Below are positions 1 through 11,100 of a stretch of DNA of 64,000 bases, in pieces; position 1 is the stretch's first letter, and each line of letters starts with the position of its first letter. The stretch is taken from NCBI RefSeq assembly GCF_963576675.1, contig NC_088916.1, positions 449,001 to 513,000 on the forward strand. The letters run 5' to 3'. The notes beneath the pieces are model-generated. The model worked only from the letters and a program-made list of their open reading frames with translations. It made no database searches and was not told the DNA's origin. A program made the position numbers and the translations under genes. This DNA comes from Euphorbia lathyris (Eukaryota; Streptophyta; Magnoliopsida; Malpighiales; Euphorbiaceae).

Positions 1-46
1 TGGTGGTTCCGATCCCCCTATTTCTAAGAAATTTAGATCGGGTCAA

Positions 47-556
47 GGTTGTAAAAGACGCTAGTCGGACGGACAAGGACCTTACTAATTAATCGGGGAT
101 TAATCGGATTTGTATTTTTTATATTTATTTATTTTTATTAAATAAAGTATCATATAAATACAATTAATATATGAATTATACTATGTAAAAATAATAATAT
201 AAAATATTTAGGATAGAAAAAGATACATATTTTAATATTATTTATATTAATATCCTTAAAAAATAACAAATAGATTAATAAAATAATATTGATAACAAAA
301 TGTGTCAAAATAAAATAAAATAAATTCTTAAAAATAAATTTAATAGTTTAAGGTTTTTTTTTTTTGTTATTTAATATTTTTTTAAAATTAAAAAAATTGA
401 TATAAAATTTAAGGACCAATTTTTTCAAAAAGGCCGCCTAGACCCGCCTAGGACTGCCTAGGAGGCCAAAAATCGGTCAACCGATTTATGCCGCCCAATT
501 AGTGGAAATCGGGATGGTGTTCTAAAATTCCCGTCTTGGCCGATTTTTAGAACACT
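47..556. repeat. Dispersed repeat R1, copy 1
   Basis: AT-rich block bounded by a GTTGTAAAAGACGC-like start and a CGGGATGGTG-like end, containing GCCTAGG and TTAATCGG phrases. A second diverged copy lies at about 31163-31655, which is why I call it a repeat. No coding potential was seen. The family is not identified. The remainder to about 1105 is AT-rich, with short poly-T blocks at 625-780 and nothing recognisable. Confidence 0.6.
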
Positions 557-1105
557 GGATCGGGTTGTGATTTAGCACCCAAAATTGATCCAAGTCTTAT
601 TAAGTCATCTCTAAATTCAAAATTCCATTTTTTTTTTTTGCATGTTAGGTCCTCTCTAAATCCAAATTTCTAATGTTTTTTTTTTTTTGCTCTGTTAGAC
701 ATTTAAATACAAATTTCTATTTTTTTTATGTTAGGCCCTCCCTAAATCTAAATTTATAATTTTTTTCTTTAAATCCGAATTTTTTCTATTAGACACTGAT
801 TTAGCAAAAAAAAATATTTTTTACACACCACGTGTAAAATCAGCCCCCCAGCCGAACAATCTCGTATTCGTCACTGATTGTACATGAAGAAAGAAATCAG
901 AATTTAACGGAATAATATCAATGATGTGTCACATATTTTTTTCGTAGTTAATCTATAAAAGGGAAAAGCAAAAAAACAATTTCCTGAAGAAGCAAGCACA
1001 ATCTCTGTGTTTTGCTATAAACCTGCTGTTGTCAAGTATTCATGCATAAACACCCTTTTTCTTGTTAGCTTTCTTTAACCTAACAATGACGCAATTCTAT
1101 TGGTA

Positions 1106-2155
1106 AATTACACCCATGACCACTGAAGTTTACTCTTTTTATATTATAGCCATTAAACTTTAAAAAATAACATGAAAATTGGGTAAATTACACTCATAGC
1201 CACTGAACTTTACCCATTTAACATTATGGCCTCTAATGTTTAATTCTTAACAGTATGGCCACTGAATTTTACACTTTTTAACACTAGTGGCCACTCAACG
1301 CCTTAAAACGACCACTAACGGTCTGAAAGTAAAAAATTCGAAGCCTTAATGATATTGTAAGGAATTTAAATTCTTCAAAATTTTCGTTTTGCGGTCATCT
1401 AGATGTTGTTTGGTTAGGAGAGAGAAAGTGAATTTTTAGAGAGAAAGCTTCAGAAAATGTGATTTTGAAAAATAAAAAATGTGGTTTTATGTTAAATTTC
1501 ATTCTGAACAACTTTAATTCTTGAATATTTTCATTTTGAGGTAGTTACTAGTCATTTTGAAAAATTAGTTAAAGTTCAACGACCACCGATGTTAAAAAGA
1601 ATAAAGTTCAGTGACGATACCGCTAAGAATTGAAGTTCAGTGGCCACAATGTTAAAATGAGTAAAGTTCATGGCCAGTGGCCACTCAATTTAACTAACTC
1701 ATCAAAATGATCGTTAACGATCTCAAAATGAAAATATTCAAGAATTAAAGTTGTTCAGAATGACATTTACCATGAAACCACATTTTTTATTTTCCAAAAT
1801 CACATTTTTTTTTGGAGCTTTCGCTCTCTAAAAATTCATTCCATCTCCTAACCAAACAACACCTAAATGACCTCAAAACGAAAATTTTCAAGAATTAAAG
1901 TTCCTTATAATATCATTAACTCTTCGAATTTTTTATTTTAAGACCGTCAACAGTCGTTTAGGTGTTGAGTGACCTCCAATATTAAAAAATGTAAAATTCA
2001 ATAACCATACCGTTAAGAATTTAAATCAGTGGCCACAATGTTAAAATAGGTAAAATTCAATGGTCATGAGTATAATTTACCCATGATTTTTATAAAGTTT
2101 AATCACCATGAAAATAAGTAAAGTTCAGTGGCTATGAGTGCAATTTACTCCAAGT
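1106..2155. mobile_element. FB-A foldback elements upstream of KCS (nested or partial copies)
   Basis: Left arms read TAAATTACACCCATGACCACTG, and right arms end in the inverse, AGTTCAGTGGCTATGAGTG near 2120-2145. Within each arm the phrase CCACTGAACTTTA recurs every 30-50 bp. More than one arm pair is present, so copies are nested or recombined. They have the architecture of non-autonomous foldback transposons. No protein is encoded. No clean target duplication was found here. Confidence 0.7.
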
Positions 2156-2179
2156 CTCCATATAAATTCATGTTCTTTA

Positions 2180-2665
2180 ACAGATGACCACTGAACTTTA
2201 TACTTTTTAACACCGGTAGCTACTCAATTTTAACTAACTGATCAAAATAACCGTTAACGATCTCAAAATGAAAATATTCAAGAATTAAAGTTGTTCAGAT
2301 TCACATTTACCATGAAACCATATTTTTTATTTTCCAAAATCACATTTTTTGTAGCTTTCTCTCTAAAAATTCACTCTCTCTCCTAACCAAACAACACCTA
2401 AATGACCTCCAAACGAAAATTTTCAAGAATTAAAGTTCCTTATAATATCATTAACTCTTCGAATTTCTTATTTTGAGGTGTTGAGTGGCTACCAGTATAA
2501 AATTCAGTGGTCATACCATTAAGAATTTAAGTTCAGTACCCACAATGTTAAAATGAGTAAAATTCAGTGGGTATAGATGTAATTTACCCGTTATTTTTAT
2601 GAAGTTTAGTGGTCATACCGTGAAAACGAGTAAAGTTCAGTGACCATGGATGTAATTTACTCCAA
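2180..2665. mobile_element. Second FB-A copy in the KCS promoter
   Basis: Begins inside a left arm (GACCACTGAACTTTATAC) and ends with the inverse arm at 2635-2665 (GTAAAGTTCAGTGACC then GTAATTTACTCC). It is highly similar to the preceding copy. It ends only about 8 bp upstream of the presumed KCS TATA box, so it forms the proximal upstream region of that gene. Confidence 0.7.
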
Positions 2666-2670
2666 TCCTC

Positions 2671-2690
2671 TCTATATAAATCCATGTTCT
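2671..2690 (+). promoter_or_regulatory. Probable KCS TATA box
   Basis: The string TCTCTATATAAAT lies about 85-90 bp before the KCS start codon, a normal spacing for a plant TATA box plus a short leader. A similar string (TCTCCATATAAATTCATG) occurs at 2155-2175 on the far side of the FB-A copy, so the core promoter appears duplicated. Transcription from either is not shown. Confidence 0.5.
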
Positions 2691-2725
2691 CTTCACATTT
2701 CCATCTTTTGTTATTAATCATCATA

Positions 2726-2765
2726 ATTTAATTAATTAATTAATTAACTATTAATTAATTAATTA
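2726..2765. repeat. (TTAA/TAAT)n microsatellite in the KCS leader
   Basis: About ten near-perfect repeats of AATT/TTAA run directly into the KCS start codon, so most of the presumed 5' leader is a simple repeat. It is likely to vary in length between individuals. Confidence 0.85.
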
Positions 2766-5700
2766 ATGGCAAGAGAAAGAGAAGAAGAACTTCTATCTAC
2801 TGAAATAGTTAACAGAGGAACAGAAAACGACGACGGATCTTTGAATTTCTCCGTTAAAGTAAGACCAAGATTACCTGACTTTCTTAACTCCGTTAACTTG
2901 AAGTATGTTAAATTAGGCTATGCTTATCTCCTTAATCACAGTTTTTATCTCTTAATTGCACCACTTCTTGCTTTTATTTTCTCTATTGGAATTGGAAATG
3001 GAAATTTCCATGACTTTTTTACAAATTTTGATCCTGTTGATGCTGTTTTTTTCGCTGCAATGTTGTCGTTTGTCGTCTATGTTTATCTCGATTTGACCCC
3101 GAGATCAACTTATTTAGTCGAGTTCGCTTGCTTTCGTCCGCCCGATCACCTCAAGGTACGTAATCTAATCTCTCTCTTTTCTTCTTTTAAATGTCTATAT
3201 GTTTTTCTCGTTTTTCATGTTTTCGCGCTTTTTCCCTTTTTTTCTCGTTTTTTTTAGAATTCCACGCGTTTTCGGTTTTTTTTCCATTTATTCAAGCTTT
3301 CACCTTTTTTGGGTTTTTTTCCTAGAATTTTATTTTTTTGTTTTTTTTTTGTTTTTTGCGTTTTCTCCGTTTTTTCTCTTTTTCGTTTCTCTAAGTTTCC
3401 TCTTTTTTTCTGTTTTTTAATTCCACTTTTTTTTCGTTTTTTATATTCTTTCCGTTTTCTCCGTTTTTTTAGTTTTTTAACCGTTATTTCCTTGTTTCCT
3501 TTTTTGTCTAGAATTCAATTTTTTTTCCGTTTCCCCGGTTTATCATTTTTTTTCCGTTTCTCCAAGTTTCCTTTTTTCTGTTTTTTAATTCCACGCTTTT
3601 TTCATTTTTTTATGTTCTTTCCATTTTTTCGTTTTTCCAAGTTTGTCATTTTTTTTCTTTTTCTTTTCCAGAAATTCCACGTTTTTTCGTTTTTCTTTGT
3701 TTTTTTGTTTCCCGGATTTTTTTACCATTTTTCCAATTTTTTTCGTTTTTTTAGTTTTTATATCTTTCTCAAAATTTTCAAATTTTCATGTTTTTTTTTT
3801 TTTCATTTTTCTCGTTTTTCTGTTTTCTTGTATTTTTTTTCCATCTTTTCTCGCCTTTTCAAATTTTCTTATTTTTTTTTCTTTTTTCAAAATTCCACGT
3901 ATTTCTCCATTTTTTTCTCGCTTTTTTCTGTTTTCCGTTGACTGATTGATTGACCTTGTCCTATTCTTCAACTTATGCAGATTTCGAAAGAAGAGTTCAT
4001 TCAACTAGCGAATAAGTCAGGTAGATTCAACGACGCTGCAATCGAGTTTCAGCACCGAGTTCTCAAGAATTCCGGGATCGGAGACGAGAGCTACATGCCT
4101 AGAATAGTATTCCAACCCGGTTACAAAATATCACTCAAGGACGGACGGGACGAAGCAGCGATGATGATGTACGGAGCAATAGACGATCTTTTAGCTATTA
4201 CGAAAATTAACACTAAAGACATTCGGGTTCTCGTCGTAAATTGTGGCGTCCTAAATACTACCCCGTCATTATCAGCAATGCTCATAAATCATTATAAACT
4301 TAGACATAACATAAACAGCTTCAATCTCGGCGGAATGGGCTGTGCTGCGGGAATTGTAGCCGTTGATCTAGCTCGAGACCTCCTCGTTGCGTATCCGGGT
4401 TCTTACGCACTTGTTGTAAGTACTGAAGCTGTTAGTTACACCTGGTATAACGGCAACGAACCCGAAATGCTCCTCGCTAACTCTTTTTTCCGAATGGGGG
4501 CCGCAGCCATTCTCCTCTCGAGTCGTAGGATGGATCGATGGCGCTCTAAGTACGAACTAAAACAGGTACGTAATAACATCCTATCCCCAAATTAACGGAT
4601 CAATGTTAATGAAATTAGGGTAAATAATTATAAGGTCCTTATCTTTTTACTTAGGGTAAATAATTTATTAGTCCCCTAATTTTTACCTAACACACTGTTT
4701 AGTCCCTATATTTTGAAAAACACATTATAAGGTTCCTAACTTTTGCCAATATTAACCCTTTGGTCCTTTTGTCTAGTTTTTTTAGACTTGTAATCGTTAT
4801 ATTTTAGCATAAATAGATATATATAAAATAACAGAGTAACATAGTGAACTTGTATTGTACTGTGGTTGTCCTAAAATCTAAGATATGTTCGGTTAAAAAT
4901 CTAAAAAAATAGATAAAAGGACCACAAGGTTAATATTGGCTAAAGATAAGGACCTTAAAATGTGTTTTTCAAAATAGAAGGACTAAACAGTGTGTTAGGT
5001 AAAAACTATGGGACTAATAAATTATTTACCCAAAAAATAGTATCAAATTTAATCTAATTAACTGTAATGAAGTTTTTGAACTACATATACACCAAAATTA
5101 ATATACTTGAAAAAATGTATTATTAATTTTTGTAATTATTTTTTAATATAATATTTTTAAATTAACATTAAATATTATTATAAATTTTTTTAAAATCATA
5201 TATTTTTTCTTCATTCGTAAAATTTATTAGAATTGTAATTTTTTTTTACAATGATGGTTTTATTCCTATTTTAATAATTTTTGAAATATTTTTCATTCAT
5301 TTTTTAGTCAATAAATTTTACGTTATTAAATTAAAGTTCTATAATTATATAGAAATTAATAAATCATTACTTTATATTGGAGAGATTGTGATTAGGTAGG
5401 AAAAAAGAGAAAGAAATATAAAATAGGAAAAATAAATGTTTTGTTATTAAAACATAAAGTAAAGGGTAATTTTGGTATTTTAAAATTTATTTAGTATAGT
5501 TTGACCATTGACCCAAGCATAAGGACTAAAGAGTTAATAAAAACAAAAACTGAAGGACTATATAATTATTTCTAAAAACACAAGGACTAAGTAGTATATT
5601 AGGTAAAAATACAAAGACCTTATAATTATGGGTAAATAATTTATTAGTCCCATACTTTTTACCTAACACACTGTTTAGTCCCTCTATTTTGCAAAACACA

Positions 5701-6623
5701 TTTTGAGGTCCCTATCTTTTGCCAATATTAACCCTTTGGTCCTTCTATCTATCTTTTTAGATTTTTAACCGAACATATCTTAGCTTTTAGGACAGCCACA
5801 ACACAATATAAAATGACCATGTTACTCTGTTATTTTATATCTGTCTGTTTATGCCAAATATAACGGTTACAAGTCCAAAAAAAAACTAGACAAAAGGACC
5901 AAATGGTTAATATTGGCAAAAGTTAGGGACCTTATAATGTGATTTTCAAAATAAATGGACTAAACAATGTATTAGGTAAAAAGTAGGGGACTAATAAATT
6001 ATTTACCCTATAATTATTTACCCATGAAATTATACTGATAAGACTCGTATCGGGTGCAGCTAGTTCGGACCAACAAGGGGATGGATAACCGAAGCTTCAA
6101 AAGTGTACATTTGAAGGAAGATAAAGACGGGAAGCTAGGTCTTTCGGTAAGCAAAGATGTTATTGAAGTTGCCGGACATGCTTTGAAGGCGAATATAACG
6201 ATGTTAAGTCCGCTAGTTCTTCCGGTATTAGAACAAGTTCGTTTTTTTACGAATTTGGTATTCAAGAGGAAGACTAAGCCGTATATACCGGACTATAAGC
6301 TTGCTTTTGAACATGTATGCATATTAGCCGCAAGCAAAAAGGCACTAGATGAACTCCAGAAGAACTTGGAGCTCACCGACGAGTACATGGAACCATCGAG
6401 GAAAACTTTGGAACGATTCGGGAATACTTCAAGCAGTAGCGTTTGGTACGAGCTGGCTTATTTGGAGACGAATGAAAAGATCAAGAGAGGCGATAGAATT
6501 TGGCAAATTGCTTTCGGTTCTGGATTCAAATGCAACAGTGCTGTTTGGAAAGCCCTTAAAAATGTCACGAAACCCGAACGAAGCGCTTGGTTTCCGGGTT
6601 CCGAAATTGCAACGAAAAAGTAG
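2766..6623 (+). CDS. 3-ketoacyl-CoA synthase (KCS), three exons, divergent active site
   Basis: Exons 2766-3155, 3981-4565 and 6060-6623 join in phase 0 through GT-AG introns to give 512 aa, a normal KCS length. KCS enzymes condense malonyl-CoA with long-chain acyl-CoA at the ER, the committed step of very-long-chain fatty acid elongation for waxes, suberin and sphingolipids. Residues about 45-115 hold two hydrophobic membrane segments, followed by the FAE1/CUT1-type condensing domain. The nucleophile is Cys251 in [10 protein letters not shown]. The catalytic Asn is N447 in RFGNTSSSS. The C-terminal [20 protein letters not shown] block is typical. Anomaly: the usual HFCIHAGG reads HVCILAAS, so Leu414 replaces the catalytic His, although the preceding His410 is kept. 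The reading frame is otherwise open. It may be a catalytically altered or regulatory KCS; activity cannot be judged from sequence. The start is the first Met in the frame. No gene symbol is assigned. Confidence 0.93.
3156..3980 (+). other. KCS intron 1: extreme polypyrimidine tract
   Basis: From about 3170 to 3950 the + strand is almost only T and C, with runs such as TTTTTCGTTTTT and a drifting TTCCACGTTTTT motif recurring roughly every 60-80 bp. It looks like a degenerate minisatellite grown from a polypyrimidine tract. The Phe/Ser-rich open frames inside it are low-complexity artefacts. Splice sites are AAG|GTACGT and TTATGCAG|ATT. Confidence 0.85.
4654..5031. mobile_element. FB-B element nested in KCS intron 2 (first)
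   Basis: Inverted arms of about 150 bp begin GGGTAAATAATTTATTAG and end CTAATAAATTATTTACCC, with internal phrases TTTAGTCC and CCTTTGGTCC. No matching target duplication was found. The sequence to its right does not continue the host element's arm as expected, so a deletion probably followed insertion. Confidence 0.8.
5630..6008. mobile_element. FB-B element nested in KCS intron 2 (second), intact
   Basis: A 379-bp element with the same arms as the copy at 4654, flanked by a perfect 9-bp duplication, TATAATTAT, at 5621-5629 and 6009-6017. It inserted a few bases from the right end of the outer element, whose own terminus resumes after it. Confidence 0.88.
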
Positions 6624-6722
6624 GCTAAGTTTACCCGCATCGAATTTTATAGAATATATAAATATGTAATGTTCTAATCTTTACTTCATTGGCAATAAAA
6701 ATTCTAGCCGTTAGTCTATCTA
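6624..6722 (+). other. KCS 3' untranslated region
   Basis: AT-rich sequence after the TAG stop with an AATAAA-like string at 6693-6700 (GGCAATAAAAATTC), a plausible polyadenylation signal. The same sequence recurs after the duplicated KCS tail at 7835-7900. Confidence 0.5.
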
Positions 6723-7451
6723 AGAGTAAATTACACCAATGGTACCTGAATTTTACCTAATTCATACTTTGATACTTAAATTATATTTTGTCCCCAAAAT
6801 ATACATAAAGTAACGATGACCGTATAATTTAGTATATTTTACCAGAAAATAACCGGTCAATACGAGTTTGATGAGTAAATTACACTAATAGTACCTGAAC
6901 TTTATCTTAATTCACACTTTAGTACCTAGATTCATTTTGTCCAAAAAACACACCTCAAGTAAAAATGACTCAACAATATAGTACATTTGACCGACCAGTA
7001 ACTGGTAAACTCGAGTTTGACCATTTTAAATTAAAAATATAACCCACCACACACCTTAATTAACATAAAATTACAATACTACCATTTAACCAAAGGGCAC
7101 TATTGTAATTTTATGTTAATTGAGTGTATGGTGAATCTCAATGTTTAGTTTAAAATGGTCAAACTCATGTTGTCCGATCACTAACCGATCAAATTTGCTA
7201 AATTATTCCGTCACCTTTACTTGACTTATAGAACAAAATAAAATCCAGGTACCAAAATATGAATTGTGGTAAAGTTCAGGTACCATTGATGTAATTAACT
7301 CGTAAAACTCGCGTTAACAGGTCATTGACTGGTAAAATATACTTAATTGTCCGGTCATCGTTACTTCAGGTATATTTTTGGAACAAAATGTAATCTAGGT
7401 ACCAAATTGTGAACTAGGATAGAGTTCAGGTACCATTGGTGTAGTTTACCC
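6723..7451. mobile_element. FB-E foldback element between KCS and GH17, with a nested second copy
   Basis: Starts AGAGTAAATTACACCAATGG and ends with the inverse CCATTGGTGTAGTTTACCC, flanked by a perfect 9-bp duplication, GTCTATCTA, at 6714-6722 and 7452-7460. A second copy of the same family (arms at about 6871-6960 and 7230-7300) sits inside. The paralogous sequence at about 7890-7905 carries a single GTCTATCTA and no insert, so it is a near-empty site. Confidence 0.88.
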
Positions 7452-7454
7452 GTC

Positions 7455-7735
7455 TATCTAATCTTCTCTAGCCGATACAGTTTCATTCTCCCGAATCAAC
7501 TGGCCGAACCTGGCCGATTATCGAAGAAATTCACGGGCTATAAATGTATAAAACAATAGGAAAAAATGCATATTTAACCAAACACTGGTCTCTAAATTGC
7601 CAAAAGAAAAACGAAAAAATCAGTCACGTCCACGCGATGTCTGAATCTTAGCTAAAATTACACGATATCGACAAAAATAAAATAAAAATGATACCGCAAA
7701 GTTACGAGCTTTGAATTTTATAAACTTGTTAGCAA
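7455..7735 (-). pseudogene. Duplicated 3' end and downstream flank of the GH17 gene
   Basis: 7562-7735 matches 8017-8190, which covers the last few GH17 codons, the stop and the 3' flank. 7460-7560 matches the spacer at about 7890-8016. It is the left half of a tandem duplication and carries only the extreme 3' end of the GH17 reading frame, so it encodes nothing by itself. Confidence 0.85.
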
Positions 7736-7880
7736 CAGTGCTGTTTGGAAAGCTCTTAAAACTGTCACGAAACCCGAACGGAGCCCTTGGTTTCCGGGTT
7801 CCGTCGAGAGCGGAAATTGCAACGAAAAAGTAGGATAAGTTTACGTGCATCGAATTTTATTGAATATATAAAAATTCTAG
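7733..7880 (+). pseudogene. Duplicated 3' tail of the KCS gene
   Basis: The last about 30 codons plus the 3' UTR of KCS (6530-6720) are repeated here directly after the GH17 tail copy. The reading frame resumes at NSAVWKALK and contains a 10-bp stretch (GTCGAGAGCG) absent from the main gene, so the last residues differ. There is no upstream KCS sequence, so it is not functional. The junction falls in a GCAA shared by both parents. Confidence 0.88.
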
Positions 7881-8170
7881 CAGTTAGTCTATCTAGTTTC
7901 ATTTTCCTGAAGCACCTGGCCGAACCCGGCCAATTTTCGGTTCCATTCGGCAGAAATTCACGGGCCATAAATGCATAAAAACATTTGCAGCTATCTAGCC
8001 TAAAACAATACGAAAAAAATGCATATTTAACCAAACACTGGTCTCTAAATTGCCAAAAGAAACACGAAAAAATTGGTCACATCCACGCGATGTCTGAATC
8101 TTAGCTAAACTTACACGATATCGACAAAAATAAAATAAAAATGATACCGAAAAGTTACGAGCTTTGAGTT

Positions 8171-11100
8171 TTATAAACTTGTCAGCAAAAAAAGAATGAC
8201 ACCGGCAGCCAATCCGAGTGACTTTCGAGGGGTCTTCGGTGCTCCTCCATAGTACGGTTCGACCATTATCCCGAATCTGCAAGTCCCGATCGACGGATCT
8301 GATTTCGTGATCGTTGAAATGTTTTCGAACTTGCAAGCAGTGTCGAGCTGATTCTGTATCTGATAATAACTGTTCAGCGCATACGAAACGTTGCCCCATG
8401 CATCCAAATTTCCACAAGAAGTTCCGTAACCAAGGCTCGTGCAGTCAGCTAATCCACAAGCGTAGCTCACACTAGGCGCGAGATTCGGGTCATCGAGTTT
8501 GGCATTTCGCTTCATCACACACCATTTACGCTCCTGGTACCGCACATTTCTTGCTTCGACTAGTACACCGGAATTCGTGGTGCCGAGATTAAGAGAGTAC
8601 TTAGCTCTTCCGTCATATGTAAATATCCCCCAATGACGTTCAAAGTTCCCCGGGTCAATACTCTTAGCGTCCTCGTCAATCAAACTAAACAAATAAGCAT
8701 CAATAGGTCCCGGTCTCAACGGAGTTCCTTTCCCACCCGAAATCCGTGACATGAAACCTTGATTGAATCGCTGAGCATACACCAAGTTCGCGTTTTTATC
8801 ACCGTCCGTTGGCCACCCAATCTCGCCTATAATGATAGGCATGTTGCCGAATCCGTTTCTTTGCAACGCATATACAAGAGTGTCGTAATTTGCGTCGAAC
8901 ATGTTGGAGTAGGATGTTCCGCCGTCAATTATAGGGGTAGCATCACCGTCAAAGAAGGCGTACTCGACCGGGAAGTTAGCATCGGTGTAAAGGCTTATGA
9001 ACGGATAGATATTCACGGTAAACGGGGAACCGTTGTCGTTCAAGAACTTGACAACATTAAGCATGAGATCATGGATATCGGTTCGAAAGTCGCCACCGGA
9101 TGGCAAGGTGGAAGAGGATGCGTAGACGTCGGCATTTTGGGGGCAAGTCACTTTCACTTGGCTGCTTAAACCAGCTTTTATGAGAGCAGATTGGACGTTT
9201 CGGAGAGCCGGGAAGGTTGTCCCGAGAAAGCTTCCGTTGTATGTTGACAAAAAAGGTTCATTTCCAACTGCAACATATCTGTAAAAAGATGAATTTTCGT
9301 TACAATTTGTACCGGAAAATACTGCAAATAAAGCATGTTTCGTGTGCGTTTAGTTAACACGGGTATGCATCGACAAAATTCAAGTTATTCGATTATAAAT
9401 CAAGAACTCCCCACATATAAACATATTTCAAGAACTATGTTGCACGGAAACGGACAGGGAAACGGGAATAGACACTGAAAATGTTATTTCTAAAACATAA
9501 CCTTCATTAAATAGCCTTAATACTGACACGGACACCGGAAAAGTTATTTGTAAAACATAACCTTAATAAAATAGCCTTAAAAAAACGGATACAGACAACG
9601 AAGCGGATATCAAAATACTACTCGTGCTTTTAGTTAACGCGGGATACGCCTAGACAAAATTCAAGTTATTTGAAACAGATCGAGACCCCTCCCCGAAAAA
9701 TGCTAAATGAACGGGAAAATGACACTCAAAGTTAATTTTTGGGCAAATTAATCATCTGAGCAGCGTTGATAGAATCATTTAGTCCGCATATAAACATATG
9801 TAAAGAACTATGTTGCACGGAAGCGGACACGAACAGGAAACGGGAATAGACACCGGAAACGTTATTTCTAAAATATAACCTTCGTTAAATAGCTTTAATA
9901 CGGACACAAACATGGAACATACACCGAAATTGTTATATTTCTAAAACATAACCTTCATAAAATAGCCTTAAAACACGCAATGACATGGACACGGACACAG
10001 ACACGGACACGAACAGGGAAACGAAAACAGACCGGAAACGTTATTTCTAAAACATAACCTTCATTAAATAGCTTTAATACGGACACAAACATGGAACATA
10101 CACGGAAACGGACACCGGAAACATAACCTTCATTAACACGGAGACGAATACAAACACGGAAACGGACACCGGAAACATTATTTCTCAAACACAAGCTTCA
10201 TTAAATAGCTTTAATACGGACACAAACATGGAACATACACCAACACCGTTATTTCTAAAACATAACCCTCATAAAATAGCCTTAAAAGACAAAATGACAC
10301 GGAAACAGACATGGAAAGGAAACGAAAACAGACACCGGAAACCTTATTTCTAAAACATAAACTTCTTTAAATAGCCTTAAAACAGACACGAACACGAGAA
10401 CAGACACCGAAATCGTTCTATCTAAAACATAACCTTCATTAAATAGCCTTAACACGGACACACACGAGAACAGACACCGAAAACGTTCTATCTAAAACAT
10501 AACCTTCATTAAATAGCCTTAATACGGACACAGACACAGACACCGAAAACGTTATTTCTAAAACATAATCTTCATAAAATAGCCGTAAAAAACAGACACT
10601 GACACACAAAACACAAAACAGATGCAAATGAATGATATCACACCTCAGAATGACCAGACAGGCCAATTTTCAGCAGGAAAAAATTCATAGTGATCTTTTA
10701 AATCCAAAAAGCAAAAGAATCTGATGTCACTTTGAAACTGAAAAATAATATAATGAGATAATCATAGATAAGAAAGTGAAATTTTGTTTAAATGTCAATA
10801 ATTAGTCGGGATAATTCCAAAAATAATTCCTGTGATTTGGCCGATTTACAGATGGATGGTTTTTTGTGGGATAAGGTACCAAAATACGTCTATAGTTTTT
10901 GGGGGAAGTATCAATTTAAGCTTTATGAACAAAATAGCACTATTATAGACTTAAAGTTTAAAAAATGTACCAATTTAAACAAGACATGTCTTTCATAGTA
11001 CCAATTCAGAGTAATATGAATGATGTGTTACATTCCGTTATCGAGGCCTAAATTGGTACTTTTTTAAACGTTAACCTCATATTGGTGCTATTTTGTACGT

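Larger units (their letters stand above)
4618..6023. mobile_element. Outer FB-B-related foldback element in KCS intron 2
   Basis: Termini are GGGTAAATAATTATA and its exact inverse TATAATTATTTACCC, flanked by a perfect 9-bp duplication, ATGAAATTA, at 4609-4617 and 6024-6032. The 1406-bp total includes two further elements of the related FB-B family nested inside. The 9-bp duplication suggests mobilisation by a Mutator-like transposase. It lies wholly within the intron and does not interrupt coding sequence. Confidence 0.85.

Noticed and set aside
3199..3945. Long Phe-rich open frames
   Set aside because: Low-complexity translation of the polypyrimidine KCS intron; strong splice sites lie on both sides.
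8759..9169. 136-codon + strand frame opposite GH17 exon 2
   Set aside because: Antisense shadow of a conserved coding exon.
9955..10666. Open frames rich in Val/Arg/Ser repeats
   Set aside because: Translations of the minisatellite; no domain, no conserved start.
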